Shown: positions 1 to 12,875 of the stretch, in pieces
Layout: each line of letters begins with the position of its first letter
Position numbering within the stretch: the stretch's first letter is position 1
NCBI GenBank assembly: GCA_019916065.1
Contig: CM034237.1
Coordinates: 23,891,752 to 23,955,751 of the forward strand
DNA: 64,000 bases
Reading direction: 5' to 3'
Source: Vitellaria paradoxa
Lineage: Eukaryota; Streptophyta; Magnoliopsida; Ericales; Sapotaceae
Notes under the pieces: generated by a model
Told to the model about the DNA's origin: nothing
The model's input: only the letters and a program-made list of their open reading frames with translations
The model's database searches: none
Position numbers and translations under genes: made by a program

Positions 1-232
1 TTTTGTTTTCAAATCTGCTTTCAAGTGTAACTGTTATTTTTCAATTCTGAAAATTTCAAAAAAAATTATTGATTCGAACGCAATAGAGATCAAGAACAAA
101 GTTTAATATATTTGAATACCATTATTTAGAAACTTTTTATGGCCTCAAAATTTAATAGATTTGATTAAACTTTAAAATAAAAATCGGGCATGCAAACAAC
201 AACAACTCTACTCACGCACCTATACACCCACT

Positions 233-264
<32 letters not shown>

Positions 265-3200
265 TAGAAATTTGAGTAATTATAGATTAGGATTATGCAG
301 GGAAGGGCAAGCGATGAGGACGACAGCATAGATCCTCTATATATGCGATGTTGGGCAGAGTATAAAATAGAACATAGTTACACAGAGGAGAGGTTAGTGG
401 CTTCAATCAAGGAATGAGATTAGGAAGAAAAGGTTTGGATCATATTTGGGTGTTGTAGCATCAAAACGATAACTAATAAATATACGTAGGGCAAAACACG
501 ACAAAATTTCATGAATGATCCTATTCTAAATTTAAGTAATTTTATTTTAGCAATAAAATTGTAAATGTATAAATATATATTATAATATATTTTATTAAAC
601 GAGTATTTAACGAATACTCTATGGATATCGAGTACTCTACAGACAATTTTCAAATCCGTTTCAATCTCATTAGAATATTTTTTTTATGAATTTTTATTAA
701 GTTTGATCGAATCGAGTACTCTGGTGTACTCGTTTAATTGAACCCCTTCTCAAATGGGGGCTCCTCTCGATCTTATAATATATGTTAAATGGACAAACGA
801 CTATTAGGGTCGTCAACTTCACTTTGTTAATGAACGGAATCATACCATATGCTGATAAATTCAAATATTAGCATTTTTATGAATATTGCCCTAATGCTTT
901 CTTAAAATTGTTTTACACTTTTAGAGTTGGGAGACAAAATTATTTTTCATGTTAAGTAAAATGACATCGAATTATGAGTCAATCGAATGATTCACAAGAA
1001 AATTAAATTTAAAAATTTTTAAAACAAATTTTAAATTTATTTTATTGTAAGTCGGCCGATTTTAATTAAATGGCTCACAATCTCGATATTGCATGACTAA
1101 TATCGAAACTAATGTTACCTACCTCATTTTCTACTTTTTTTTTTCCTTATTATGTTAAATGGACAATAGACTTTAATTATGATCTAAAATGGATAATAGA
1201 CTTTAATTATGATCTTAAATTTTTAATATATTCAAGCGCATGTATCGAGTCATAACGTGTGATGATGAATTCAAGTAATGGGATCAAAAGAATTATGCAA
1301 ATTTTGATTATTTACAATAAAAAAAGGGGTGATGATATCCCCACTCAACGAAAAGTTTTTTCTACTCCACCTTTTTGCTTTTCTTTTTTTTTTTAATTTA
1401 TTTTGTTTCTTTTGATGTCATTTAAATAACAAAATTACCATTGATTCATTGATTTTATAGATTATTTTTACTTATTAAAAAATCTATTAATATATTTAAA
1501 TTTTTATAATAAATAATAACTTTTTATTCTATCTATATAATTAAAATTTTTGAAATAAGAAATAACTATTTTTCTAAAAAATTTCAATTATTTCAAGTTA
1601 AAAAAATTCTTAATTTTGAATCTACAAAAATAATTCCTATATCATAAGTGAAATTTTTTAAAAATTGTATATATATATATATATTTAAGTTGCCCTACAT
1701 AATTTTGTTAATCAGCCCTCGTATAGTTTTGATAATAAAATCCCATAATCTACTTGCATTTGTCCTTTTTTTAGTGCGGCGTCCATGTATTAGACCAATT
1801 CGTTGCCAAAATTATAAATTTGTTTTAAAAATTTCATATTTTCTATTTTTTATTCACAAAGAAACAAAAAATATAATTACTCATTTGATATACTAAAAAT
1901 ATTTATATTATTATTTTAAATATGGCCAGTAAACTATTGTTAGGTATAGTTTAATTTTTTTCATTTAATTTTTAATTTTTTACCTTTTATAATTAGACAA
2001 TATAATTTTTATATAATAGCAATTCGTTTTTTATATTAATTTCTTCCTTTTGTTTAAAAAAAATAAAATTTAAAATAAATATAGACTGGATACTCACTCA
2101 ATATAATTTTATAAATCTAAGTTAAATTAATATTACTTCTTTAATAATTAATTCATTTCATGTTATTTTAATGGCTGAAAGTATTATCACGTACACATGA
2201 AAACCAGTCACCTAAACTTCGATAGAATTTTGTTGTCACTATGCAATTTAACGTTAATTTTGGAGAAAGTATATAAAATTAAATAGAATTTATTACGTTT
2301 AAAATAAATTGGAATTTAATATTTTGATATTACAATGTCTTAATTTATTTATGGAAGAAAATATAATTACATATTTATATATAGTAATTTTTATTAAGCT
2401 AATTAACCAATGAAAAAAAAGAAGAATAATAGATCTTTATAGTATATATAATTTGAAAGTTAAAGTTAATATTTAAAAACTAAAATAGAGTTAATATTTA
2501 AAAACTAAAATAATCCTTACTTTTATGTTTATCTGTTAAAAATTAAAATAAATATTTAAGTGATTTAAATATTCATTTCAATATATACTGCATGTTTAAA
2601 TATGTAATTGGCGTGCAATAATGATTTAATATGTAATATGGCATTAACGCCGATATCTAGAATTTATCAATTATTTAAAGATAAATTGAAGCAATTATTG
2701 GATACACCATTTTTAAAGTTTAATTTAACATCATTTTTAATTTTAATTTATAAAAAAAAAAAACTAAATTGAATGAATGTTGAGCCGCATTTACTTTGAA
2801 TTCATTAATTAATTTTTCAAAAAAAAAAGAAGAAATCAAAAGAAAAAACACATTAAATGTTAGCATGCAAAAATTTATAATGGATAATCATCAAGGATGG
2901 GAAATTAAAAATAAATTAAAAATTTGAGAAAGATTTATCTATGGTTTATTAAGTATACTTAAAATAATATGTAAATAATTTCTGAGTATATCAAATGATT
3001 AATTATATTGCTATTATAATTATTTTTTTTTCTTGTAAAGAAAAACAACATAGAAAAAAGGGGATTTGAAGTAAATTCTATAGAAAAAAGGTAAACATAA
3101 TAGAAAGAGAGCAGATTTGAAGTATCATTTGCATGGGAAAAAATGAAAAAATAAAAAAAAAAGAATACTTTTAAACTATCTTTAAAATTAAGTGGGCAAA

Positions 3201-4171
3201 GCTATATATATATATATGTCAAACTTACAGGAGTGTAAAAATAAAGTTTTCTTTAAATTTTAATTCTGTTAAAATAATTTAATTTAGAATGAAAAAAAAA
3301 ATCATATTTATGGTAACTGATTACCTTACCCGTAAATTGTGTTACAATGACTAGCTATTAATAAATCTTAATTCCATTAATTGATAAGAATAGTTGAATT
3401 TATTAATTAGCAAAGACAATTAATTTTAAATTGTGAGCTCGTGTTATTGTTTTGTGAGAAAACCAACGGTCACTTTTTATTTCATTTAGGAGTCACTTAT
3501 ACTTAATTTGTTTTAATATCTTGTCCAAAATCACTAACCCGGGGGGAAAATGCCCCCAACTTGGATAAAGCCATTGCTTACAATGGTCGGCTAAACCAAC
3601 ATATATACAATGCAAGACCAATTAATGATAAGACTGTGGTTTGTTTGTTTGTTTTTTTTTTTCGATAGTATTAGTTCGAGTCTCATTTTAAGACCTTTGG
3701 ACAGTTATCGTTAATTTTAAGAACATAAGATTAGTCAAAGTGTAAGTTGACTTGTATATCCTTAGCATTAAAGAGAGAGAGCGAGAGAGAGGGGGGAGAG
3801 AGAGAGAGAAATTGAAGTTAAAACCTCGCATGAGATATTTCAAAATTATACAAACAGCTTAGGTAACGAAAATGGTAATAATCAAGGAAGACAAATATTA
3901 TATTTATATATAATATATTTGGCATGTCAAAAACTAATAATAACAATTGTCTGATTTTTGTTATTCTATCAATTTCTATTATGATATTTTATAAATAATA
4001 ATATTAACCTCTTATTTGAAATTCATAAATCTTTTTTAAAATACCCAAATTTCAAATTTCATTTTTACATAACAATATAACAAAAAGGAATTTTTTTTTT
4101 CATTTTTTTTCTTGCATTCAAAAATTTTTCATTTGTTTCTATTGGGAAAAAGGGGTACCAATTATATAATT
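1..4171. other. AT-rich intergenic region, no gene recognised
   Basis: Six-frame reading shows only short, low-complexity frames without a recognisable domain. The stretch holds a CA microsatellite (about 237-264), a GA-rich tract (about 3771-3810), many A/T homopolymers, and short local duplications. One of these is a block containing 'actttaattatgatct' that occurs twice between about 1170 and 1220; another is 'agttaatatttaaaaacta', twice near 2465-2510. A GTTCGAGTCTC stretch near 3672 resembles a pol III B box, but no A box or 3' tail supports a SINE there. Confidence 0.6.
237..264. repeat. (CA)n microsatellite
   Basis: Uninterrupted CA dinucleotides follow a C-rich 'cacccacc' lead-in. This is an ordinary simple repeat. 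Confidence 0.9.
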
Positions 4172-4184
4172 CACTACAAGAAAA

Positions 4185-4920
4185 TGGAGTATAAGCGAGG
4201 AAAGTTTTTGCGAGGAAACTTATTTCCTCGCTAATAGTAGGATTTAGGCGAGGAAAATAATGTTTCCCCACAAATAGTTTGAAGACTTTTTACAAAGAAC
4301 AATTTTCTCGTTAATAGTTGTCTTTTATGAGAATTTTTAAATTTTCTCGCTATAGGGTTGAAAATGTGGCGCCAACACAAAAGGATAGGTGCGGGATCCT
4401 CGTTAATAGTCATCTTTTGCGAGAATTTTTGGATTTCCTCGTTATAGGGTTAAAAATGTGGCGCCAACACAAAAGGATAGGCGCGGGAGAGGTTTGGGGA
4501 GTACTATAGGCGAGGAAATTTAGTTTCCTCGTTAATAGTGTGGTATAGGCGAGGAAATTTCCATTTCCTTGCTAATAGTCAAGCAATTTTTTTTTTTTTA
4601 TTATAGGTGAGTATATTTAGTTTTCTCGCTAATAATAGAGTATAGGTAAGGAAATATCCATTTTCTTGCTAATAGTCAAGCAATTTTTTAGACTATAGGC
4701 GAGGAAAGTAAAGTTCCTCGCTAATGGTAGATGTGGAGAGGTTTGGGGAGTACTATAGGTGAGGAAATTTAGTTTCCTCGTTAATAGTTGGTTATTTTCC
4801 TCGTTAATAGTTAAGCAACTTTTTTGTTTTTTACTATAGGCGAGGAACTTTAGTTTCCTCGCCAATAATTGAGTATAGGCAAGGAAATATATATTTCCTC
4901 ACCAATAATATGTAACTTTT
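4185..4920. repeat. Left subterminal repeat array of CACTA copy I
   Basis: Roughly a dozen copies of GGCGAGGAAA / TTTCCTCGC, many joined as inverted pairs around 'tttagtttcctcgctaatag'-like spacers. A longer unit containing 'atgtggcgccaacacaaaag' is present twice (about 4360 and 4455). In the En/Spm group such arrays bind the element-encoded TNPA-type protein; binding here is inferred from position and sequence. Confidence 0.8.
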
Positions 4921-4938
4921 GTAAACTTATTTGCACTT

Positions 4939-5440
4939 AGGAATGTCAATGGGGGCATGTATGGTTTTCCCCATCCTTTTTTACCAATACCCTTCTCTGT
5001 CTCTGTTTAGTAATATCCTTTCTTGTCCTTGTCCCCATACCAGTTTTGGGGATAAAAATTTTTTCCATATTCATTTTCACTATGTAATGGATTTTCCATC
5101 CTCGTTTTTGTTTACCCGCCAAACATATTAACTATTATAAATTATATATTATATATATAATAACTATTAAAAATTATTATATATATTATATATATCAAAA
5201 AATATATTATATATATTAAATAAAAATTTAGTAATATATGTAAATTATCAAATAAATATTTACACGGGTACGGGGCTGGCGCGGGATGAGGACCATCATA
5301 CTCATCCTTGTACCCATTTGAGTAATATCTTAAAATTTCAATATTTATCCTCTTTCTCACTATGAGTATCCCAATACCTTCCTCGAACAGGGTAAGTGAG
5401 GCAGATACCCATCAGGTATAGATAATTTTGACATCCCTGC
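4939..5440. mobile_element. hAT-like MITE with 8-bp target duplication
   Basis: The ends are imperfect inverted repeats: AGGAATGTCAA on the left and the reverse complement of TTGACATCCCTGC on the right. The element is flanked by a perfect 8-bp direct repeat TTGCACTT (4931-4938 and 5441-5448), the duplication length typical of hAT transposons. It is about 500 bp, AT-rich inside with GC-richer ends, and encodes no transposase. It lies inside CACTA copy I, so it inserted later. Confidence 0.8.
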
Positions 5441-5448
5441 TTGCACTT

Positions 5449-8200
5449 CACAAATAGCTTTTTGTACTCTACTTTGCTTTGTCATTAATTAAAATTACAT
5501 AATTACCCATGTTTATTTTCACATGTGTATTACATAATTATAATGACATAAAGGCCTTTGTGCAAAAGTTCAATTCAAGGCATAATTATAATATTATAAA
5601 TACTTTATTTTATAATATAATTTTTTAAAATAATATATATAAAAGGCAACTTACCAATTGTTTTTTTTTTAGATATTTTAATAAGTAGGAAGATAATTAC
5701 AATATAATTTGTTTTTGAAAAAGAATTGCTTATGCAAATTAATTATTTTGCTATGATAAAATTTTTTAATTTTAAGTTTTTAAAATAATATTTTTTATTA
5801 TAAAAATTTTAATTAAATTTTTAAAAGAAAAATACTTATGGTAAGTTTGATAAATATGGGGTGGGTTTGGTGCACTGAATTTTTTTGAAATTTTCTGAAA
5901 ATTTTTAAAAGTTATTCATTTTTATCTCATTGCACGCATTACGAACAGACAATCTTTAGATTATCTCATTTTATCTTACTTTTTGTCACTCCCAACGGCC
6001 CCATGATTTGTATATTTAATTTTATGTAAGAAAAAAATATTTTGAAAAACTAAAATAAATTTATTTTCATTTATATTTTTAGTAATCACATAAAAATAAA
6101 TTTTAATTTATTTTATATCTTAGTGAAATAAGAAGATAACTTATTTCATTTTAATTAATTTACAAAATTTTGTCATTTCTTTATCATTTTTATATACATA
6201 CCCTTATTTTTCTAACAAATATTTCATAATCTAGTTATTTTAATATTTAAAACCTTTACATTTTTTATTATAATTTATTCCTTTACATTATTTTTAAATA
6301 TTTTTATTACTACTGCAATAATTGAAAAAGATCACACTGGAAAATTTACAAAAATCACGGTTTTGAAAAAAGTGTGATAAAAATTTGTAAGTTAAACTTT
6401 TTATCTTAGTCTAATTAAAAAATTGAGATAAAAAATTGTTTTTAATACTTTCTATCTCAGTTTTGTTAAAACTATGATTATATTTTATATATCTTGTGTG
6501 CCTTTTTAAAAAAAAAAAAAGAAGATAAAAGATCAATAGAAATCATCTCTAAAAAAATGAAAAAAATCATCTCTTAAAAAGAGTGAAATAAAAGAATGAG
6601 AGATAATTTTAATCTCTAGAAAAAAAGTGAGATAAAAAACTATGATAAAAAATGAGTTAAAAATTACTCCGTAACAAACTCAACGAGAGCTAAAGCCAAA
6701 AATTTTAGAAATGATTTTCGCACGCATATAGTGACGATCGATTTGTTTTCCTCCTTCCTTTCCTCCTTTACATTAGTTGTCTACATCAACAAGCAGAAAC
6801 CCTAGCCTACTGCTCGACGATTTCGTCTTCTCAACACCTCAGCCATCTGATATTTTTTCAACCTCACCCAGAGTCCTTGACAACTCTTCCCACCTCAAGA
6901 AGGATGGTCATTTAACTGGCACGGTACTCCAAACTTTTTCATCTTGAACATTTTTGCAGATCAAACCCTAATAGCACTGCCCTAAATCCTCCCTCCACTT
7001 TGCTATTTTTATCAAACGTTTTTGTATCTCTCTCTCCCCCCTTTTTATTGAAATTCATTTGTTTTTCATTCTAGATTTTCATGTCCTTCAATGTCTTCAA
7101 ATTGATACGGAGCAATTGCTGAGCATCAACTTTCTCTTGGGGAATTTGGGGTTGTCTTGAATCCATCAAGTAAGTTCAATTCTTGCATTTTTTTTAATTT
7201 AAAAAAAATTAAGTTGTTGGACAGAGCATCTCTCAAATAGGTTTGGTTTCTTTTTGGGGTGCCCCCAAAAATTTTGATCCTTTCCTGTTCTTTTGAGGAG
7301 ATTAAGCCTCCATTCATCTTTTTTCTGTTTTGTTTTGTTTAGTTTAGTTTTTTTTTTTTTTTTTAATTTTTTTATTCAGATCCAAGTTGGTTTTTTTTGG
7401 TTTTTGGTTGTTTCTTGGATAAGAAAGAAAGCAGAGTGATTTTTTGATTGATTTCTCATTGTTGTACAGTTGGGATCTGCCGATTAGGCCTCTATTTGGC
7501 TTCCTAGAAAATAATGGGGGGACAGAAAAAATGAGGAAATTTTGATTTTTTTTTTTTTTGTCCTTTTATGTGGAGTTTATTAATCCAAATTAAGTTTTTG
7601 CTTTCTCACGGCCAAATTAAGGGACATTTACATGCAAACTATCCATATATGAATGGATTGTAAAATTTTATGATGTTTGAGGCTGTGATTTTCTGAAGAA
7701 AATGTTCGATTTTTATTTTTTTAATTTTTTTCTGTTCGTTTAGAATTTGTTACCGTGGACATTTAAGTCTTTTATTACATGGTTGTTTGACCTAAGGAAC
7801 TTAATGTATGAGATTTGACATTAGGCAGCTGTGACAAGGTCTTTTCTTTTCTTTTCTTTTCTTTTTCTTTTTTTTTTTTTTAATCTGATAGGTAAAAAAA
7901 TTGTATTTAAAAGCATAAAGGGAGGAGTTTCGCTCTTCCAATATCACTTCTATTCAATATACCTCCACCTCTCTTGGTTTAGACATTTAACAGTTAATAT
8001 TGAACTTTTTGAATTTTATTTTTGTTTTTGTATGTAATCTTAATATTTTTATTTTATTTCATGGATCTCATCGGTGGTTGTTGGATTTGGATGACTTTAA
8101 TATAATAATTTTGTATATTTGATTTTAATGGTTTTTTTTTATGGAAAATTAAATTTTCAAAAAATTTTATTTTTTTAAAAAAATCAATACTTTTAGTGAG
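5449..8200. other. Interior of CACTA copy I, non-coding
   Basis: Very AT-rich, without a readable protein. About 6720-6980 is less AT-rich and contains an 'aaaccctagcc' leader-like stretch. The large CACTA copy has a comparable GC-richer leader near 33340-33560, so this may be the remnant of an untranslated leader or first exon. T-rich and A-rich runs are common. Confidence 0.4.
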
Positions 8201-8482
8201 AAATATATTCCTTACTAAATGTAGTCATTATAGGTGAGGAAATTATATTTGCTCGCTAAAAGGTAAGCATAGCCGAGGACTTTGATTTTCTCGCTAAAAG
8301 TTAAGAATAGGTAAAGAATTTTATTTTCTCGCTAAAAGGTAAGAGTAGGCGAGGGATTTTATTTCTTCATTAAAAGGAGAAATCTGCGAGGATTATTTTT
8401 CCTTTCCCATAGTTTTTAGCGAGGAAAATATGAGTTTTAGCTAGAAAGTGTTTCCTCGCCTTTACCCAAATTTTCTGTAGTG

Positions 8483-9022
8483 AAGTAAAAGGTTAATAAG
8501 TGGAGAAATGAGATTCGAGGCGTTAAGTTTGGGATATCAAGTTAGGAATTGTTAGATTAAAATTTAACGATTCAATTTTATTCATATATTTTTAATCTAA
8601 AAATAATGTAAACACATTTAAACCATTAAATTTTAATTTAAAGGCCTCTAACTTTAATGTCATTCATCTGACATTAACTATGCGATGCCAACCCTATTGT
8701 TGGAGAAATAAGTTCAAGCGAGGTGACTTGGCCTCGCCATAAAAGCTAATCCTGGAAAAAAAAATAAATAATTATCCCAAAATAAATAAATAAATAAATA
8801 AATTTGCTCTGTATATTCGACAAAATGAAAAATCCATCCAGCAGCAAGCTAGACAAATTTGGCGGCATATTTAGGAAAGTTTTTAGAAACTTTTAATTAT
8901 TTAATAAAAAAGTTAAAGAAAGAATTTTTAGTAATATTTGAAGTGTGGTTAAATTAAAATTAATAAAAACTTTTTTGTTTTCTCCCCTTCTAACGTGACA
9001 ACTGCTCCCAATGTTACAACTA
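8483..9022. other. Upstream intergenic region of the pectin methylesterase gene
   Basis: AT-rich, with an AAAT-type microsatellite near 8760-8800. No open frame or RNA gene was recognised. It lies directly upstream of the host gene and may hold distal promoter elements. Confidence 0.5.
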
Positions 9023-9051
9023 CACGTGACATTGCTCGATTATTAATTATG

Positions 9052-9087
<36 letters not shown>

Positions 9088-9165
9088 CTTAATGAACCTT
9101 ACCAATATTGGTTTAGATCAGAAATGAATTAAATTATACATCCAGTCTTTCCCTGTCTATTTAAG
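9023..9165 (+). promoter_or_regulatory. Putative promoter of the pectin methylesterase gene
   Basis: A CACGTG G-box core lies at 9023-9028 and a TATA-like 'tatttaag' at 9158-9165, about 35-43 bases before the start codon. An ATT/TTA trinucleotide microsatellite (about 9052-9087) separates them. The TATA-to-ATG distance is short but possible with a very short leader. This is a positional inference; no transcription start can be seen. Confidence 0.45.
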
Positions 9166-9200
9166 GAGACGAAGCTAAGAAAGCACTTCACACCAACACC

Positions 9201-12200
9201 ATGGCAACTTCCCATCAACCTTTGCTCAGCACTCCAAACGCTAAAAACTCTCCCTGCAAAGCTCTCTGTCTGATTCTCTCTTTAGCTGCCATCATAGCCT
9301 CAGTTTCTGTAGTTACCACCAACCTCATCAACAGCAATACCCACCCTTATGATCATCCTCCTCTCCCATCCCGCATTTGTGCCCCGGCCTTAGACCAGCG
9401 TTCGTGCATGTCTATGGTCTCAGAAGTACTTGCATCAGCAGCCGGGAGGCTCACACAAATCAACGATCTAGATTTACTGCAGTTGGTCTTGAAGAACTCC
9501 GCGTCTTCCATCCAAAAAACCATGGAGATAGCTAGCGAAATCAGCCACCGAATCAACGACCCGAAAGAGCAAGCGGCGATGGCCGATTGTATGGAGTTGA
9601 TGGACCTGTCCAGGGACAGAATTATGGACTCCATAGAGGCACTAGGGAATTTGACACCCAGTTCACGTTCGGACGTGCATTCGTGGCTCAGCAGTGTCCT
9701 CACAAACCATGTCACTTGCCGGGATGGGCTGAGCCGCTCATTGATGGAGGCCGAGCTCAAAGACTTGATTGCAAGAGCAAGAGCTTCCCTCGCCATGGTG
9801 GTTGCAACTGTTTCACCGCCACCACCAACAACCGGCAAGGATGAGATTTTCCGGCCACTTTCCGGGAGGTTTCCATCTTGGGTCACCGCCAGGGATCGGA
9901 AACTGTTGGAGGGTGCGGCTAAGGACATAAAGGCTAATGTGGTGGTGGCGCAGGATGGGAGTGGGAAGTATAAGACTGTGAAGGAAGCTGTGGACTCCGC
10001 ACCAAACAATGGGAATAGTCGGTATGTTATATACGTGAAGAAGGGAAGTTACAAGGAGAACGTGGAGATAGGGACGAGTAAGAAGAATGTGATGCTGGTT
10101 GGTGATGGCATGGATTCCACCATTATCACTGGAAGCTTGAATGTTGTAGATGGATCCACAACCTTTAAATCTGCCACTGTTGGTAATTATCTTACTCTTA
10201 GATTAACCTCGTATCTTCATTTTTTTCTTCCATTAAAAAAAAAAAAGAATAAATATTGATTTCAGAGAGAGAGAGAGAGATTATTTTTAAACATAATTTC
10301 ATCTAGTCTTTGTAATAATAATAATAACCTCTAGGGTAGCCCAGTAATTTTTAAAACTAACCGTAAATTCGGAAGTCTTGAGTTCGAATTTCGCTGACTA
10401 CTATCCTGTCTTGCTCGGTATTTGGGTCTTGCATATGGGTTCAAGCACTCCCGATTTACCCATCGGTTACGCGATTCATTAAACACTGTAATAAATCGAT
10501 GCGGGTTTCGAATTACTTAAAAAAAAAAAAAAAAAACTAGAAAGCACATTGGTAGCTGTCAAATAAGTTTTTGCAAGATTTCGCACCAAATTTGTTATAA
10601 TCCTGCCACAACGGCTGCACAAAATATGGACAAATCTGAAAATCGAACCAACATGGAAACCATCTTAAATCAACCAGGCCATTGAGATTGGATTAGGTCT
10701 GTTAAGTTCTGTATGGTTACTCTTAATTTTCAGGTCCAGTGTCCAAAACATTAGACCTGATAAAAATTAATTAGGTTAATTTTGAATCACCTGACCACAC
10801 GTGCCGTTTCTTTAGTTCCCTTCATTTAAGCAAGCATGAGAAAAAAAAAAAAAAATGGCTCTAAAGGTGGACTTTAATCTTTGGCTAAATTCCCACCTAA
10901 TCATCTTGCAATAAAGTTTGAACCAATAATTTTCATAGAAAAATTATACTTACAGCACCTTCATGGCTTAATTTTTTTCTACTTAATTGTGAGAAGTCTA
11001 GGTTAATTTCCTGCAATGTCTTCAACATATTCAAGTGGTGCATAATTTTTATTTACGTCTACCAAAATGATTAATTATTTATAACAACTAAAAAAATAAC
11101 CTCATTTGCCTAGTATGGCCCATCTGACTTGGTTTGGTAGAGATGAACCATTACTAGAATCCATGCAATTTATTAGAAAGAGGTTGACCTCTTTACTTCT
11201 AGTAGAATCCTCTTCTCTCTTTCTCCTCTCCTCATCCATAGAGAAAATGTAAGACCAACAATAGTTCATTACGAAATAAAAGACTCACTAAGCCGGAATC
11301 TATGTTAACGTAGTGTTGGTGCCATCGACTGCAGGCCCAAAAATTATTAGGTAGCCTTGTTGTCAATGGGCGAGGAGTCATTTTGGTTTTTAGATTTCTT
11401 AGTATATTTGTTCTAATTGGACCAAACGTTGGGTTGGGTTGGGCTTGGTTGTAATGGGTCAAAATTTCACTCGATATTGGGCAATCAGAGGGGCCAGCCC
11501 CACTGCTGGTTTCTTTTTAGCTAGGTCATACGATTGAAATCCTAAATCTCAGGCCCAACCCTGTGGTAGATGGACTTGGGTTGGAGTTTAGCTTTTTTTG
11601 AATATATCTTATCCTACTTCCCATATTATAGAATTCGGCCTCCTCGATAAGGTTGGGCGGGTCTTCCTTAATATGCATTACGTAAACATATCTCACTGAA
11701 CCGGGCTCGTTAAATGCTCTCTCTTTTGATGAAACAATTATGAGAAATGACCAACCGTAATTCTTTTTTCTCCAAAATTTTAAATCAGAACTATTATAGG
11801 TTTATCACTTGGAAATAATAATAATAATATTGTACAACAAAAATTATTGATTAAAAAAATTTATCAAATGATGGGACAGCCTTTTGTACTGACGATATTA
11901 ATAATTTAAATCCATTAAAGTGCTCTTCTATTACATAAAACCATTTCTACGTCATTTTCGTTACAAATTATGGTTTCAATAGAAATTTCTTTGAAACAAA
12001 TGACACACCTCTTTTATTCCATTCTCTGTCATAAATGCCAGTTCCATGTTATTTTCGTTAAAAATTATGGTATCAATAGAAATTTCTTTCAAAATTTTTT
12101 AAAAAATTTATAATTCCTTAAATAGTCAAATTACTACTAAACATAACGCCTTTTTTACTTGATTCGCCAATGTACTGCAGCTGCTGTTGGAGACGGATTC

Positions 12201-12875
12201 ATAGCCCAAGATATCTGGTTTCAAAACACCGCCGGCCCACAGAAGCACCAAGCGGTGGCGCTCCGCGTCGGAGCCGATCGGTCGGTTATAAACCGCTGCC
12301 GCATTGACGCCTACCAAGACACCCTTTACGCCCACAGTAACCGCCAATTCTACCGAGACAGTTACATTACTGGCACGGTGGACTTCATCTTTGGAAATGC
12401 GGCGGTCGTGTTTCAAAATTGTAAAATCGTGGCCCGAAAAGCCATGGCGGGACAAAATAACATGGTCACGGCCCAAGGCCGAGAAGATCCAAATCAGAAC
12501 ACCGGAACTTCAATCCAGAACTGCAACGTGATAGCAAGTTCAGATCTTCAGCCCGTGAAAGGGACCATAAAATCGTACTTGGGCCGCCCCTGGAAAGAGT
12601 ACTCGAGGACTGTGTTCATGCAATCATACATTGGTGACCATATTGACCCTGCAGGGTGGTCAGTCTGGAGTGGTGGGGATTTCGCTCTTAAGACTTTGTA
12701 TTATGGGGAGTACATGAACAATGGTCCCGGTGCCGGCACCGGAAAACGGGTTAAGTGGCCAGGTTACCATGTCATCACTAATCCGGTGGAGGCCCGAAAG
12801 TTCACAGTGGCTGAGCTGATTCAGGGAGGGGTGTGGTTGAAGTCCACTGGGGTGGCCTACACTGAAGGATTGTGA
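9201..12875 (+). CDS. Pectin methylesterase with N-terminal inhibitor-like pro-region (type I PME), two exons
   Basis: CDS is join(9201..10182,12181..12875), 558 residues. The enzyme hydrolyses methyl esters of homogalacturonan in the cell wall. Residues about 21-42 form a hydrophobic signal-anchor. A PMEI-like pro-region (about 55-205) keeps the four family cysteines C60, C69, C130 and C173. The RKLLEG motif (233-238) matches the usual processing site before the mature enzyme. In the catalytic domain all key residues are present: Q351 in QAVALR, Q373 and D374 in QDTLY, D395 in GTVDFIFGN, R463 and W465 in LGRPWKEY. The start is the first ATG after the TATA-like site and gives a normal N-terminus. 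The intron (10183-12180) is GT-AG, phase 1, and joins V327 to the AAVGDG motif without loss, so the gene looks intact. The length fits type-I PMEs. The stop is TGA; possible poly(A) signals (aataat) lie near 12951. Which isoform it is cannot be told. Confidence 0.95.
10183..12180 (+). other. Large single intron of the pectin methylesterase gene
   Basis: Donor GGTAATT at 10182/10183; acceptor after TACTGCAG at 12180. The length of 1998 bp is partly due to a SINE at about 10332-10535. A GA run follows near 10264-10280. Near 11950-12090 a segment with 'atggtttcaatagaaatttc' is repeated in diverged form about 110 bp downstream. No other mobile element was recognised. Confidence 0.85.
10332..10535 (+). 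mobile_element. tRNA-derived SINE in the intron
   Basis: The 5' part GGGTAGCCCAGTAATT fits a degenerate pol III A box and GAGTTCGAATTTC fits a B box about 50 bp later. A non-tRNA body follows, ending in an A18-like tail. The length of about 200 bp is typical of plant SINEs. A short repeat 'ctag' flanks it, too short to be sure of the target duplication. It has the same orientation as the gene. Confidence 0.7.

Larger units (their letters stand above)
4172..8482. mobile_element. Non-autonomous CACTA element (copy I), decayed
   Basis: The left end is CACTACAAGAAAATGG and the right end reads, on the reverse strand, CACTACAGAAAATTTGGG. Both lead into subterminal repeats with the core GGCGAGGAAA, often paired with the inverse TTTCCTCGC to make short palindromes (4190-4920 on the left, 8210-8460 on the right). 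The same core fills both ends of the 11-kb element at 32511-43577. The stretch about 7960-8210 aligns by eye with about 42745-43090 of that element, so this is a deletion derivative of the same family. No transposase remains. The flanking triplets (ATT left, AAG right) do not match, so either the duplication has mutated or the two ends come from different copies. Confidence 0.75.

Noticed and set aside
3640..3760. Possible SINE or tRNA-like sequence around GTTCGAGTCTC
   Set aside because: Only a B-box-like word is present; no A box at the right distance, no A-tail and no target duplication.
9353..10009. A 218-codon open frame antisense to the first exon of the pectin methylesterase gene
   Set aside because: It mirrors the GC-richer coding exon, has no recognisable domain, and the sense strand is clearly the coding one.
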